DNA of 64,000 bases. Origin: Turritopsis dohrnii. Its lineage: Eukaryota > Cnidaria > Hydrozoa > Anthoathecata > Oceaniidae. Both the position numbers and the translations under genes were made by a program. The notes beneath the pieces are model-generated. The model was not told the origin of the DNA. It was given only the letters and a program-made list of their open reading frames with translations, and searched no databases. Below are positions 14,516-25,936 of this stretch, in pieces; the first letter of the stretch is position 1; each line of letters opens with the position of its first letter. The DNA is taken from the NCBI GenBank assembly GCA_027922465.2, contig BQMF02000281.1:513088-577087 (forward strand). The letters are read 5' to 3'.

Positions 14516-15656
14516 TGCTCCCAATGCGCTTTATAAACCAAATGGAGGACAATACCTTCCGATATTGAATTCTAAAGATTTATACAAACAAACAATTATT
14601 GTCTCTGAAAATGGTTCTTTTCCTGTGAGCTTTCCCAATATTTTTACTAATTATGAAATAGATGAAAATGAACAACGCATGAAAATTTGGAAGGAACAAC
14701 CATTTAAATTATGGCAAACCCAACTCAATTTTGTCACTTGGTGTGCTTCAAGTGCTTGTGGGGTCAGTTCTGAACACCTGAAAGAAGGTCGCTCTACTCC
14801 TATGATTAGAGCAGTATATCGTTTTCACGTCTATTATCATATTAGACGAATCATTAAGCGTCTGCAGACACCTCTACCTTTTGAAGATAGTTTCAACCAA
14901 TACGATAATCCTTATAACAAAGAAGAGTTTTTAAAAATCTGTAGTGAATATGGTGTCGATTCTGATCCTAAAAAATACAAAGGGCAATATTTTTACAGCT
15001 CGTATCAAAAAAGACGTAGAGACTATCCAACGCCAGGTCTGAGTTATTTCACAGACGACTCCATGACACGATGGATTATAGAAAAATCTAAAGGCTTTAC
15101 AAAAACAGGTCTTGTAAAAATTTCAGAGAGTGTTAGAGCATATGCTTATCTTGTTCTTAGTTCGCAAGCCTCAGCTCGTTCTTCTATTTTAGGTAATAAT
15201 TCAAGCTCTTTGACAGCTCAAAGAGTTTTTATGAACAACTTTGAAGACATTGTTAACCGCAGAGTTGATATTCAAGATGACATTAAACGTTATCAAGATA
15301 CTTTAAATTACGCTTCAAGCAAAGTTGATTATTCTGTTGGACAAGGTATTTACATGTTACCTAGTGACATGAATCTAAACATCAAGTCAGGGGTGTCTGG
15401 TTACAATAATAAAATTCTCATATCTAATGATAACTTGATCCTTGGAAGAAATAAAATGATTAATGTTATGCAAGAGCATCATATTTCACCCAAAGTGACT
15501 AGCTCTCCAACACAAACAAAAAATAAAAGTTCACAAAAGGAAGTTCACAAAAGAGTAGTGAGTCAAACAGATTCACTCCCATCTCACGAAGAAGAGAAAA
15601 TAGCTTTGGTTTTAGCGATTACCACGATGTTTAGTATATGGTATGTATTTCGCTGA
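14493..15656 (+). CDS. Conserved Polinton protein, 387 aa, C-terminal membrane anchor
   Basis: Intact. Recognisable conserved blocks: F-K-Y-A-P-N-A-L-Y-x-P-N near the start, SFPVSFPNIFTNYE, EQPFKLWQTQLNFVTWCASS, ACGVSSEHL, VYRFHVYYHIRRIIKRLQ, DDSMTRWIIEKSKGF, ISESVRAYAYLVLSSQASAR, NNFEDIVNRRVDIQDDIKRY and YMLPSDMNL. These are typical of a large unnamed ORF next to the capsid genes of cnidarian Polintons. The C-terminus is a low-complexity Ser/Lys linker and one membrane helix (IALVLAITTMFSIWYVF). Residues 322-387 lie in the terminal inverted repeat. Probably a virion component; its biochemical role is unknown. Confidence 0.85.
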   Translation: MEDYIFKYAPNALYKPNGGQYLPILNSKDLYKQTIIVSENGSFPVSFPNIFTNYEIDENEQRMKIWKEQPFKLWQTQLNFVTWCASSACGVSSEHLKEGRSTPMIRAVYRFHVYYHIRRIIKRLQTPLPFEDSFNQYDNPYNKEEFLKICSEYGVDSDPKKYKGQYFYSSYQKRRRDYPTPGLSYFTDDSMTRWIIEKSKGFTKTGLVKISESVRAYAYLVLSSQASARSSILGNNSSSLTAQRVFMNNFEDIVNRRVDIQDDIKRYQDTLNYASSKVDYSVGQGIYMLPSDMNLNIKSGVSGYNNKILISNDNLILGRNKMINVMQEHHISPKVTSSPTQTKNKSSQKEVHKRVVSQTDSLPSHEEEKIALVLAITTMFSIWYVFR

Positions 15657-15905
15657 TCAGCGCATGTAGTTTGCAATTATAGTCGGCATTGTGGATACAT
15701 GCTAACACTTCTAAGCCCTGGCGTTTGTTGAATTTCGATCGAAATGACGGTAACCTAATGTCTCTATGGACCAGAGAAACCTGACAGTGATAAATCACCC
15801 AGACACAATGCTAACCATTCCGCGATATATTCAACACAAACTGCGGGGAAGTGCGCACTCATGCAAGTTTTACAACCAGAACATGAGAGATCTACAACCG
15901 CCGAA

Positions 15906-15937
<32 letters not shown>

Positions 15938-16381
15938 TTCCTCTCAGACGAACTGCGTGGTGTTCGAACACACGACCTTGCTGTTACAAGTTGGCGTTCT
16001 TATCCACTAGACTACGCTGATCTGTGTGTTATATGTATTGTTAGCTCATTTATGTTATAAAAATGAAACTGCTACAAACTGCTTTTTACTACATTTTTAT
16101 GAGATATTTAATTGTTTACATTTATGAGTAATTTGTGGTTATAATAATAAAAAACTGCTTACGTGTTGTTATTTGAGAATTTTGTTATGTAATCAAAATA
16201 ACACGTTTCATAACTCGTATCGCGTTATGAAAACAAAGGTCTTAGATGATAATATTAGCTATAGTAGGGAAATTCCCGAAATCATATGATTTCCATGTTA
16301 TGAGAGAATAATTGACAGGGATTCTCGCTTATGATTATGATGATATAATTTTGAGCTAGAATCGGCACTTTCCTATCTCTA
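15453..16381 (-). repeat. Polinton right terminal inverted repeat
   Basis: Inverted copy of 316-1182. Its inner end lies within the 387-aa gene (14493-15656), so the last 66 codons of that gene belong to the repeat. The (TA)n tract near 15908-15936 has expanded relative to the left arm. The outer end is ...GGCACTTTCCTATCTCT(A). Confidence 0.93.
15959..16014 (-). promoter_or_regulatory. tRNA-like Pol III A and B boxes in right TIR
   Basis: Inverted counterpart of 643-697, with the A box at 16004-16014 and the B box at 15959-15970 on the minus strand. The B-box flank differs by one base from the left copy. Transcription would run inward, antisense to the end of the 387-aa gene. Confidence 0.5.
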
Positions 16382-18426
16382 ATGCAATGCTGTGTTGTAA
16401 AAATCATTCAACCTTATTTTCAAATTTCTTATATAAAGAATTTTTATAAAAAGGCCATGTCAACTTAGATTAAGAATGTTTGTTAGTGTATGCCATATCA
16501 TTAAGCAAACTAAAACAGAAATGTCTGATTTCAGTTATTATGTTGATTTTGGTCTATGTAGATGTATTTTGCATGACCAAAATCTGTGTGCTTTTTTTTG
16601 CTTGTGATTTAGGAAGATTGACACAAAGTTATCAAATTCAAAAATTCATATCTTTTAGCGTTTGAGTTATGTGCTCATTCATTGTCATATCTGCAAGGAT
16701 CAATATATCCTTGATATTGTTTCGTACCAGCAAAATAAAGAATGTAATTCAGTTTATTGTCAGTATATACATTATGAATCTCAGATAGTGTCAATTATCC
16801 TTTGACAATGTCTTGGGGAGTTTATGATTAGAAATGTGATGTTTTATTTTGGAAATCATATATATATATAATCTCTTGCACATTTCAAGTCACATGGTCT
16901 TTTATTTTTCATTTTTCAGCAGATTTTGCAGAAATTCTTTTGCCTGTTAGGGCATCTTGTTTCTTTTAAATCCAAAAAGCTTTGAAATCTAAGTGGGTTG
17001 CTGCACTGGCATTTTGAAGACGTGCACTGTACGAATTTTTTGGTTCATGTATTGATTTCATGTAAACTTATGCACGAAGTATACATTTTTTGGCTACACG
17101 ACCATCGATTGGGATTTCAAACACCTCGCGTATACGCGATTTGAAAAAGAAGAAAAAAAACAGAGCCGGTTGTAATAGATTTCTTGCTTACGCAGAAATC
17201 TAAAAACTCCTTATTAACTGTAAACTCTAAAATAGACTATCAAAGCATTCATTATTTATTTAAGTATTTTTGGTATTTTACCAGTTATTCACGAAAAAAT
17301 AAAAAAACAAAGAGGAGAAATTCAAACACATCAAATATTCGAAGCATCACTTTAAATTGAACTTGTTTTTGGTAAAGTCTTGTGTGCTGCTTCGAAGCTC
17401 TCATACATACAATTATAATAAGATTCATCGAAGCATTTATTCTTATTCTAACCTTTTGGAACCTTCTTTTTTTTCTGGTGTTTGTATATTTTTGTTTTGA
17501 AATCAAGGTTTAAAACGCAGTATTTCTGACGCTTTTATTTTATTTTGTTTATTTTGTTTTTCTCGAAGAAGTTTGGTTTTCCTTTTGTTTCTTTTTTTTC
17601 CAAGAACAGTCTTTTTACAACATCCTTTTTTCTTCTTTTCTTCTTTATTCAGTTTATCTGTTAACTTTCATAATCCATCCACTGACTGTACAAGTGCTTT
17701 AATGGGGACATCAATTTTAATGGCGCGTAATTAAGTTGGAGAAGCCAGGTTCAGTGATGCATGTCCCTCCAGATTGGCGGACAAGTGGCTTCCCAATCCA
17801 AGTTATAACTTTCTCATGTAGTAAAGTAGGCGCATTTTGACTGACCATGTCTAATTATTTTAGAATCTTCCATGAAGATTCATGAAGGTTATAAAACATT
17901 TAAGGTTAAGTGTAGTTTTAAAACACTTTCGTTTGATTGTTTGTGTCTTGAAGACTCAATACCAACTGTTTAAACCACTCCGGAAGCACTCATCAAATAT
18001 TGAATACGCTGTACTGTTAACCTTCGCCAAGGAAGACTATTGTCACCTCTACGAAAACAAATTGGCTCCCGACATTGGTCTCGAGTCATGTTTAAGGCCA
18101 CTGGACATTTGAACAGTTGAGAAACGAGTCAATAAATATAAATTATAAATATGATATATAGACAGGCAGCTGATGACATCAAAAACCTGGAAAACGTTGG
18201 GACAAATACATAGCAGTTTTTTTTATGGCAACTAGACCCTACTGATTTCAACTGACTTACTCTGCACCCAAAAAAATGTTTACCGGGCGCGGTCGGCATG
18301 CTTTAATGATTGATCACGTCGCAAGGTAAACTGAAAATTTCATGACGTCAAATTTTGATAAATTATACATCAATCGATGCATTTTTTCAAGTAGATCAAT
18401 AAAAACATCACAACAAATATCTTAAA
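16382..18426. other. Host intergenic DNA, nothing recognised
   Basis: AT-rich sequence with T- and A-rich runs. A stretch near 17176-17205 (TTTCTTGCTTACGCAGAAAT) recurs near 38305, so it belongs to a dispersed repeat. No open frame has recognisable similarity. Confidence 0.5.
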
Positions 18427-19693
18427 ACTAGTAACCCGCGTAAAAAGTTTTTACCAGTTTTAATCAATGTGAGCTGAACCGAAAAAAAAAACTTAGTAAA
18501 ATAAATTTATACGCGCTGTGCATCCGCTATTTTCACTCTCTAAAATAAATTGCATCATGTGTAAAATATTTTACGTGTTTTGATTTTAAAAATGACGTCT
18601 CAAAAAATGGCTACAAAAAATCACGGAACGATGTTGGGAAAGTACATCAAATTGATCTGAAAAATACAGTAACCGTTATCGAGATGTCGGCGATCAAATG
18701 TCACAGCCCTGTTCACTAATGTTGCGAGGACCATCAAAAATGTCGAGATATCTTCCGAAAAGCGCCTTTACGATTCGAGATGCAATTTAATGGTTCCCCG
18801 GAATTAAAAAATGTAACGTCAAAATGGTAAAAAGTACTCCTCACCCTTTTAATTAAAAACTCTGTAGGTATTCCAGATAAAACATTTTACCAGTTTATTT
18901 TCAACACTGCACATCACAAACATCTTTTTACTCGGAAGATCTGAAACACACAAAAAATACTCATACTAAATCTTTTCACGATACGATATAGAAATAAATT
19001 GTGCGCACATGAAAACAACATAGAAAGATTAAAATGGCTGTAACTGTTCATGGAACGCATGATCCAAGGTAAACAGAAGCTATTTTGCTATTTGTTATTT
19101 TGAAAAGCCAAACGTGTCAAAATATGAATTACAAACAAATTATACCTTTTAGTGATTTTCTTTTTACGAAGCTAAGATTGGATATCAATAGACTATTGTT
19201 CTTCACCAACCCAGAACGTAATGATTTAAAATTCATTTCTTTGTTTGTATTTGTCTTCCCTAAAGGAGAAGTAATGATGCAGAAACCCTGTTTATATTAT
19301 AAGAAAAACAAAACAAACAAAAAAAGTTCAAGAGCGTACACTTACCCTAAAAACATTAATAAAATCTTCAAGCAATACTTTCGTTACTAACTTTTATGTC
19401 TTGAAATTTCTTACTCTCGTATGTTTCATTATTTGCTTTTCAAAATAGCAAATGAAAACTTGCTGGCAAACGAACGTCAACGCTATCGATTCTTGATCTT
19501 GCGAACAATCAAAACATTTGAAACGATCATATGCACTGCAAAGGTTTCTGCTTATACTAATCGTGAATGTGTCTTGCGTGGTCTAACTGCTGCTATATGA
19601 CCATGATTAAGAAGATTTTGACCGTTAAAAACGACCCGAAACATTCACTCTCTAAACTTAAAACTGGATGCACAGCGCGTATTAGAATATAGA
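18427..19693 (-). mobile_element. Nonautonomous Helitron, array copy 1
   Basis: Read on the minus strand it starts TCTATATTCTAATACGCGCT (5' TC) and ends with a hairpin of GTAAAAACTTTTTAC type followed by GCGGGTTACTAGT (3' CTAGT), as expected for a Helitron. No replication/helicase gene inside. It is the longest of four head-to-tail copies and ends exactly where copy 2 begins. Confidence 0.7.
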
Positions 19694-20254
19694 CTAGTAT
19701 CTCGCGTAAAAGTTTTTTACGACTTTAATTTCCAAAAGAATCCGCAGAAATACGACGCGTTCCCGTGTGTGTACCCCGTGACGAAAATTTCAATTACGGA
19801 ATCGGGACTTGAAAATGTACCCATGTTGTAGAGCTGGAAACACTGAGCAAAAAAATGTATGGGATTGTTTTGCTACGATCAACCGTTGCAGAGATATCGT
19901 GGATTAAAGATTTTAATGACGTCATATCTGCAGTACCAAATAAAATTTGAGCCCAAATGTTGTGTGACCCGGTCATCCGTATCGCGGACCCTAAAAAACG
20001 TCAGTTATCCCTATTTGTTCTCGAGATACTTCCCCAAAAATGTCGCGTTCGATTGGGGATGCAATGCAATGGTTCCCCGTGATCATAAAACATCTGACGT
20101 CAAATGCCACGTGCTATTATACTAATCGTGAATGTGTCTTGCGTGGTCGAACTGCCGCTATATGACCACGATTAAGAAGATTTTGACCATTAAAAAAACA
20201 AAAACAAAACACTCTCTAAGTTAAATGTGTTGCACACAACGCGAATTAGTATAT
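19693..20254 (-). mobile_element. Nonautonomous Helitron, array copy 2
   Basis: About 560 bp. It has the CTAGT end at 19693-19697, the palindrome CGTAAAAGTTTTTTACG next to it, and the internal family sequence around GACGTCATATCTGCAGTACC. The opposite end is ATATACTAATTCGCG, slightly degraded. Confidence 0.65.
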
Positions 20255-20814
20255 ACTAGTAACTCGCGTAAAAGTTTTTTACGGCTTTTTTTTCGAAACG
20301 GATGTGCAAAAATCCCACATTCCTGTGTGCAAACCCCGTGACGAAAATTTCAATCAAGGAATCGGGACTGGAAAGTGTATTGATGTTGTAGAGCTCGAAA
20401 AACTGATCAAAAAATTGTATGGGATCGTTTCGCTACGACCAACCGTTGCAGAGATATCGTGAATCAAAGGATTTGATGACGTCATAGCCGCAGTACCAAA
20501 TTAAATTTAGACCCAAATGTTGCGTGACCCCATTACCCGTAACGCGAACCCTAAAAAACGTCAGTTATCCCCATTGGTTCTCGAGATAATTCCCCAAAAA
20601 TGTCGCGTTCGATTGGGGATGCAATGCAATGGTTCCCCGTGATATGCTAAAATGAAACTGACGTCATGCCGCGTGCTATCACACTAATCCTCGATTATCA
20701 ATGGCCTAACGAAAAAATGACCACGATTAAGAAGATTTTGACCATTAAAAAACAAAAAAACAAACACTCTCTAAAATAAAAGTGTATGCACACACGCGGA
20801 TTAGTATAAGTAGA
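20255..20814 (-). mobile_element. Nonautonomous Helitron, array copy 3
   Basis: About 560 bp, closely similar to copy 2 (CTAGT end at 20255; internal GACGTCATAGCCGCAGTACC; other end TCTACTTATACTAATCCGCG). Directly joined to copies 2 and 4. Confidence 0.65.
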
Positions 20815-21260
20815 CTAGTATCCCGGGTAAAAACTTTTTACCGAACTTAACTTCGAAAAGGATGGGTCAAAATCGCCTTTCCCGTGAACAATCCCCGTGA
20901 TGAAAATTTCAATTTAGGAATTGGAAACCGAAAATGTTACCATGTTGTAGAGCTCGAAAAACTGATCAAAAAAATGTACGGGATCGTTTCGCTACGACCA
21001 ACCGTTAGAGAGATATCGCTGATCAAAGATTTTAATGACGTCATATCCGCAGTACCAAATAAAATTTAGGCCCAAATGATGCGTCACCCCATCACCCGTA
21101 TCGCTGACCCCAAAAAACGTCAGTTATCCCTATTGGTTCTCGAGATATTTCCCCAAAAACGTCGCGTTCGATTGGGGATGCAATGCAATGATTCCTCGTG
21201 ATCGTAAAAAAACTGACGTCAAACTGAATGCCACGTGCTTTTAGAATGATCGTGAAAAAA
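20814..21260 (-). mobile_element. Nonautonomous Helitron, array copy 4, truncated
   Basis: Has the terminal palindrome GGTAAAAACTTTTTACC next to the CTAGT end at 20814 and the same internal sequence, but the 5' TC end is missing; similarity fades after about 21260. Confidence 0.6.
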
Positions 21261-22421
21261 GTGTCTCTCGCATCTACGTGGTCTTACGCGCACATAAGAG
21301 GACGATGACCGTAAATTTAAACTAAATATAGATAGATTGTTTTATCAGAAGTTATGAGAATTTAAAGGTAAGAGTATGACGTCATAGCTCATGAGAAAAA
21401 TACGTACTTTTGGCCTAAAATTTTATTCGAAAAATGTAATTTTTTGGAAAGAATCAGTATAGTGATGGAAATACTAAAACAAAATACGATCAGTATTCAT
21501 TTCAACTCAAATCCTTCAAGATGTCTTCGAATTTTTCATCTTCAATTAGAAAATCAATACACGGGTTGCATAATAAAACGCTCCGTAAATTATATAATAG
21601 CATTTACCGAATGAAATTTTTTTCGAGTAAAAATCAAAAGTGAAACGGTGCCAGAAACAACCGAGCCTGTGGCTCTTGAAACTGAGCTTTTCATCGAGTA
21701 TTTTAAGTTATTCAGCAAAATAGCATTAAATCAATACCTTACCTTGAGAAAGAAATCAAAAAGTGGGTCGTTCAAAACAGGATTATCAAACAAGATTCAC
21801 AAAAATGCCACTGTATATATTTCCCCAAAGTTGTGAAAATTTTATCAATTATTATGTGTACATTGATAAAAAGTAATATAAAAGTGATATAAAGTGACTG
21901 AGAAGTTACTATGGACATAGTTAAAAATTAAAAGACCTAAATGCGACTAATATTTCCTCTTACACAACTGAATATCAATAACTGCATCAATGTGCAAAGA
22001 ATTACATCATAATAAACATATGATCTATATTCCTGCAAGACAAGTTAAAGAACAGGCTTATAAACCATAAAAACAAAGGAAACAATGTAATTCAACAGAA
22101 CACTTGCTTTTCGTAACTTGGATAAAATTAGTTTACATTATACAATCACATTTGTATAATACAGGTTTACAAAAGAAAATTGTCAAACCTAATTTTAATA
22201 CTAATATACTTTAGTATTAAAAACACTTTGCAGTAGACAACAATCAAAGGAATCAAAATATCTACTAACAAGTGATATATATACGTAACATTTCAAATTA
22301 GGACAGAAAATTTATTTTTAAAAAAGAGATGTCCTTAAAGTTATAATTTTTAAAATTAAATTCAGACATCTCTATTCAAAAAAAAATTATTCATACTCAA
22401 TGTTTATTAAAAAGAGAATAA
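21261..22421. other. Repeat-derived intergenic DNA
   Basis: No gene. 21790-22000 belongs to a dispersed family also found at 45570-45930 and, inverted, at 49850-50160 (shared CAAGATTC.CAAAAATG and AAATGCGACTAATATTT). The rest is AT-rich. Confidence 0.5.
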
Positions 22422-22627
22422 GGGGCTGATTACATGATCACTTTTTATCCCGGGTACCGGGCTGAAAAGTATTGCCAATATTTTCCAGCCCTGTATTACA
22501 TGAAAAAATTATACACGTGTTGCGCGAAATGGATAGCACAGGAAAAACAAAAAATCGAGATAGCGGTGAACGATGTGTTTCTTCTCAAAAAGTATATTCT
22601 GTTAATTGGAATGTTGTGTTTTCAACT

Positions 22628-25248
22628 CAGGGCCGACACAAGCGGGGGGGGCTGGGGGGGGCTATAGCCCCCCCACTTGTAAATTTGACCAAGGTTTGGT
22701 CCTTTTTAAGAAAATTCCTGACATTAACCATCACTTTTTTAGGATCATATTTCTATCCCGCTAAGAGACTGTTTTGCAATCCTGATTAAAGATTACCACC
22801 CCCATCTTCTGACCATCGCCAAAGTTAGATCACATGATCACAAATAGATCGCATCTTCACTCATTTTGTTTACGTTCAATTTCCTAGAATCTGTACAATT
22901 TCCTGGAGGAATTCGCAACGTTCCAATTGTGCAAACATTCGAATTCGAATAAGGTCACATTCGAAGCTGCTTTTCGAAGCACCTCAAAACAAAAGCAGAT
23001 TCTGACAGTCGAAAAAAAAACAATACCACAAGCAAGGGGCACTTGGTTGTGAAAAGATACTTGATACTACATTTGTACCCGTGGATCTTTCTACAGATTG
23101 TACAAAATGTACAGTTCCTCTCGCGACAGGGTTTGGCATTTAGAGGTAACGGAAAGGAAGGAAATTTTGATCAGCTTCTTCTGAGATGTGGTAAAATTGA
23201 TCCTAGGATACAAGCTTGGACGGAAAAGTACAGGGATAAGTTCTCGCACAACGTACACCAGAACGAATTAATGAGACTGATGGCGTTCTCAATTTTACGA
23301 CAGATTGGTTCTGATATAAACAACTCTATATGCTATACAATTATGGCAGATGAAGTCACTGACTTGGATAATAAAGAACAGTTTGTAATTTGCTTTCGTT
23401 GGGTGGATGATGATTTGGAGTGTCACGAGGACTTTGTTGGACTATACAAAGTAGACAACATCAAAGCTGAAACGCTTGTGAAATCCATAGAGGATGTTCT
23501 GCTCCGCATGAGCATTCTCATTGAGAATGCTCGTGGACAATGCTACGATGGTGCAAGCAACATGATGGGTTTAAAGAGTGGCCTGGCGACGCAGATACAA
23601 AATAAAGCACCAAAAGCATTTGCTATTCATTGTTTCGCTCATGCTTTGAACCTTGCTGTGAATGACATGGTCAAGGGAATTCCTTTCTTCGCCAATGCAA
23701 TGGCAACATCATTGGAGATATCGTATCTCATAAAGAAATCACCTAAGAGGGATGCGATTCTCCAAAAGGCCCAAGAGGAGCTCTCTGCTGAGTACCCAGG
23801 TTTCCGAACACTATGCCCTACTCGATGGACTGTTCGGGCAAAATCTTTGCTGAGCATAATTAACAATTGGGAGGCACTTCAAAAGGTTTGGCAGGAATCA
23901 CTGGAAACCTCGAATATGAAGCCAGAACTACGTGGTCGGATTATCGGAGTGTCTTCCCAAATGACCACCTTTGATTACTTCTTCGCCATCAAGATACTGC
24001 AAATCATTTTAGGACACTCAGACAATCTTTCGAGGGCACTTCAATCCCCTAAAATGACAGCAACTGATGCCCAAATGCTAGCCAAATCTACTATAGCAAC
24101 TCTCGAGAAGCTACGCAATGATAATTCGTTTTCAATGCTTTGGAGTCACACTCTCGCGGAGACACAGAAACTGGATCTACCAGAGCCAAAGTTGCAGCGA
24201 AAACGAAAACTTCCGCGTAAGTTTTTAGACGATGGTGTCGATGGAACATATGATACCGTCTCAGACGTAGAGGTTTTCTATAGACGTCATTATTACGATG
24301 CTATCGACCGAGTGAAAGCTGCCATCAACCAACGTTTCGACCAACCCGGATTCAAACATTACGCCAACATAGAGGAGGTCTTATTGAGAGCAATCAAAGG
24401 TGAAGATATCTCTCCCTGGATTGACGATGTAATAGCGACTTACGGTGACGATCTGAATCAGCAAAGTCTCCGTGTGCAGCTTCAACTTCTTTGCACAATG
24501 ATGGAAGAGAGAGAGGATAAATCCATTAAAGGCATTGTTAATTTCATTAAAACAATGAAAGATCCCAGTCGAGGATTTCTCTCTGAAGTAATTATCATCC
24601 TAAGACTTCTTCTCCTCGCACCAGCAACAAATGCCGTGAGCGAACGTTCTGGATCATGCCTTCGTCGAGTTAAAAACTGGCTACGCACTACTATGCGGCA
24701 AAAACGTTTAAATCATGTCATGATTCTCACAACACACAAAGAAAAAACTGACAATTTAGATCTAGTGGCAATTGCGAATCAATTCTGCTTTGGAAATGAG
24801 GAGAGACTTAGAACATTTGGCACTTTTACATCGGCTGATTTGCCAAATATTTTGCCAATTTGAAAGAAAAAATACTTTGTGAATACAAAAAACTCTTAAA
24901 ATACAAAAACTCTCTCATGAACTTTCTTATACTTTTAGATTCATTACTTTTAACAGCCAATTTTTCTATTGTATTGAATAGTTGTATGCATCGCCCAATT
25001 ATTCACACAGATACGGTTGGGCATTAGTTTCCGTTGAAAATTGCAAAGAGATAGTCATAATCTGACAAGCTTTCGATTCAAACTAATTTTATAGCAATGC
25101 AAACCCTCTAACGCCCTCCAAAAGCACCCCCTCCAAAAGCAACCCCTGGACCCCTGCTCCCTTCGGGAGCATGATTCCAGGTCACTTGACTCAAGTGCTT
25201 TTTAAACATTTTAGCCCCCACACCCTGAAATGGCTTGTGTCGGCCCTG
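22628..25248 (+). mobile_element. hAT-superfamily transposon nested in the Harbinger element
   Basis: Ends CAGGGCCGACACAAGC (22628) and GCTTGTGTCGGCCCTG (ending 25248), typical hAT termini. Flanked by CAACT on both sides (22623-22627, 25249-25253); the usual hAT duplication is 8 bp, so three bases have diverged or the site is atypical. Carries the transposase frame 23043-24863. The left subterminal region contains G- and C-runs. Confidence 0.85.
23043..24863 (+). pseudogene. hAT transposase (ZMYM1-like), N-terminus missing
   Basis: 606 open codons. RNase-H-like triad positions are visible: D103 (MADEVTD), D169 (CYDGASNMMG) and E534 (NAVSERSGS). CPTRW is at 258-262, and a C-terminal dimerisation block runs from about 515 (LAPATNAVSERSGSCLRRVK). 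The family usually starts with a TTF-type or BED zinc finger, and the conserved FLSRQGLAFRG block is at residue 25 here, so the DNA-binding part is absent. No ATG occurs before codon 77, and the frame opens with TTG. Either an upstream exon is lost in this internally deleted copy or it is a dead transposase. The remaining frame has no stops, which suggests a young insertion. Confidence 0.85.
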
Positions 25249-25272
25249 CAACTTAATGGTTTAATTTTCTGT

Positions 25273-25605
25273 ATGGGACTTTATCAAAAGCATAATACAA
25301 ATGACATTTTTGCTCTTTATTATTCAAGAAAACGTTTGTTGTTTATAAAGAAACAAAAAGCTTTAAAAATCAAAAGGTTGAATCGCAAAAGAAGGTCTGT
25401 GTGGGTTATCAATGGTAGAGATGATACTTGGTGGAGAAATTTAATCACTGGTATTTCACCAAAATCCTTGTGGTACAAGAACTTTAGAATGGACGAAGAT
25501 TCTTTTCATCTTCTGTGTGAACATTTAAGGCCTTACATTTCACCTGACCATAATTCTCCTAATCATCGTATCCTCAGCCTGAGACCATGTCGTTGGTCCA
25601 TCTAA
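25273..25605 (+). pseudogene. Truncated Harbinger transposase, N-terminal part
   Basis: From the ATG at 25273 about 110 codons. After a basic region it reads KRRSVWVINGRDDTWWRNLI, then LWYKNFRMDEDSFHLLCEHL and RPYISPDHNSPNHR. This is the N-terminal part of HARBI1/DDE_Tnp_4 transposases. The catalytic domain is missing and the frame runs into unrelated sequence before the right end of the element. It directly follows the hAT insertion site. Confidence 0.7.
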
Positions 25606-25936
25606 ACTTTAACTTTGTAGTTTTGTTGGATTGACTCGTGTTTGCTTCTGAAGACGCTATGTTTATAATGAAAATATACTACACTGCGCATGTGTTGAAA
25701 TCAAATCTCATCCCGGATACCGGGCTGGCTCGGTTATTTGATATTACATGCATCCTTTTTGGCTCGACACCCGAGATATCTCGGTTTGGCAAACCGAGAT
25801 ATCCCGGAGGCCGAGACGAAAAGTATACATGTAATTGCACTTATAAAAATAAGAGAATTTGTTAGACAAAGTGAGCTAGCCCGGCACCCGAGATATCCCG
25901 ACACCCGGGACAAAAAGTGATCATGTAATCAGCCCC

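Larger units (their letters stand above)
316..16381. mobile_element. Maverick/Polinton element, about 16 kb
   Basis: A large self-synthesising DNA transposon/virus. The hallmark gene set is present: protein-primed family B DNA polymerase, retroviral-type integrase, FtsK/A32-type packaging ATPase, double-jelly-roll major capsid protein and minor capsid protein, together with about ten small Polinton genes, all between long terminal inverted repeats. The termini read AGAGATAGGAAAGTGCC in both orientations. The usual 6-bp target duplication is not visible: the flanks are ACGCAG on the left and ATGCAA on the right. Most genes are intact. ATPase and the 8487-9770 gene each carry one in-frame stop, and the polymerase N-terminal region may be frameshifted, so this copy looks recently active but decaying. 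No cysteine protease gene was found. Confidence 0.95.
22422..25936 (+). mobile_element. PIF/Harbinger transposon, interrupted by a hAT element
   Basis: Terminal inverted repeats GGGGCTGATTACATGATCAC at 22422 and its complement ending at 25936, flanked on both sides by TAA (22419-22421 and 25937-25939), the 3-bp target duplication of the PIF/Harbinger superfamily. It contains the start of a Harbinger-type transposase (25273-25605). Subterminal palindromes are rich in CCCGAGATATC, including 14-bp perfect arms at 25775-25788 and 25790-25803. Without the inserted hAT element it would be about 0.9 kb, so it is an internally deleted copy. Confidence 0.85.

Noticed and set aside
20884..21069. Short frames repeated in the Helitron array
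   Set aside because: Their positions follow the repeat unit, and stops differ between copies, so they are not maintained as coding.
22434..22789. Open frames at the left Harbinger/hAT ends
   Set aside because: They translate terminal inverted repeats and poly-G tracts.
25171..25272. N-terminal extension of the Harbinger frame into the hAT element
   Set aside because: These codons lie inside the inserted hAT end; the meaningful ATG is at 25273, outside it.
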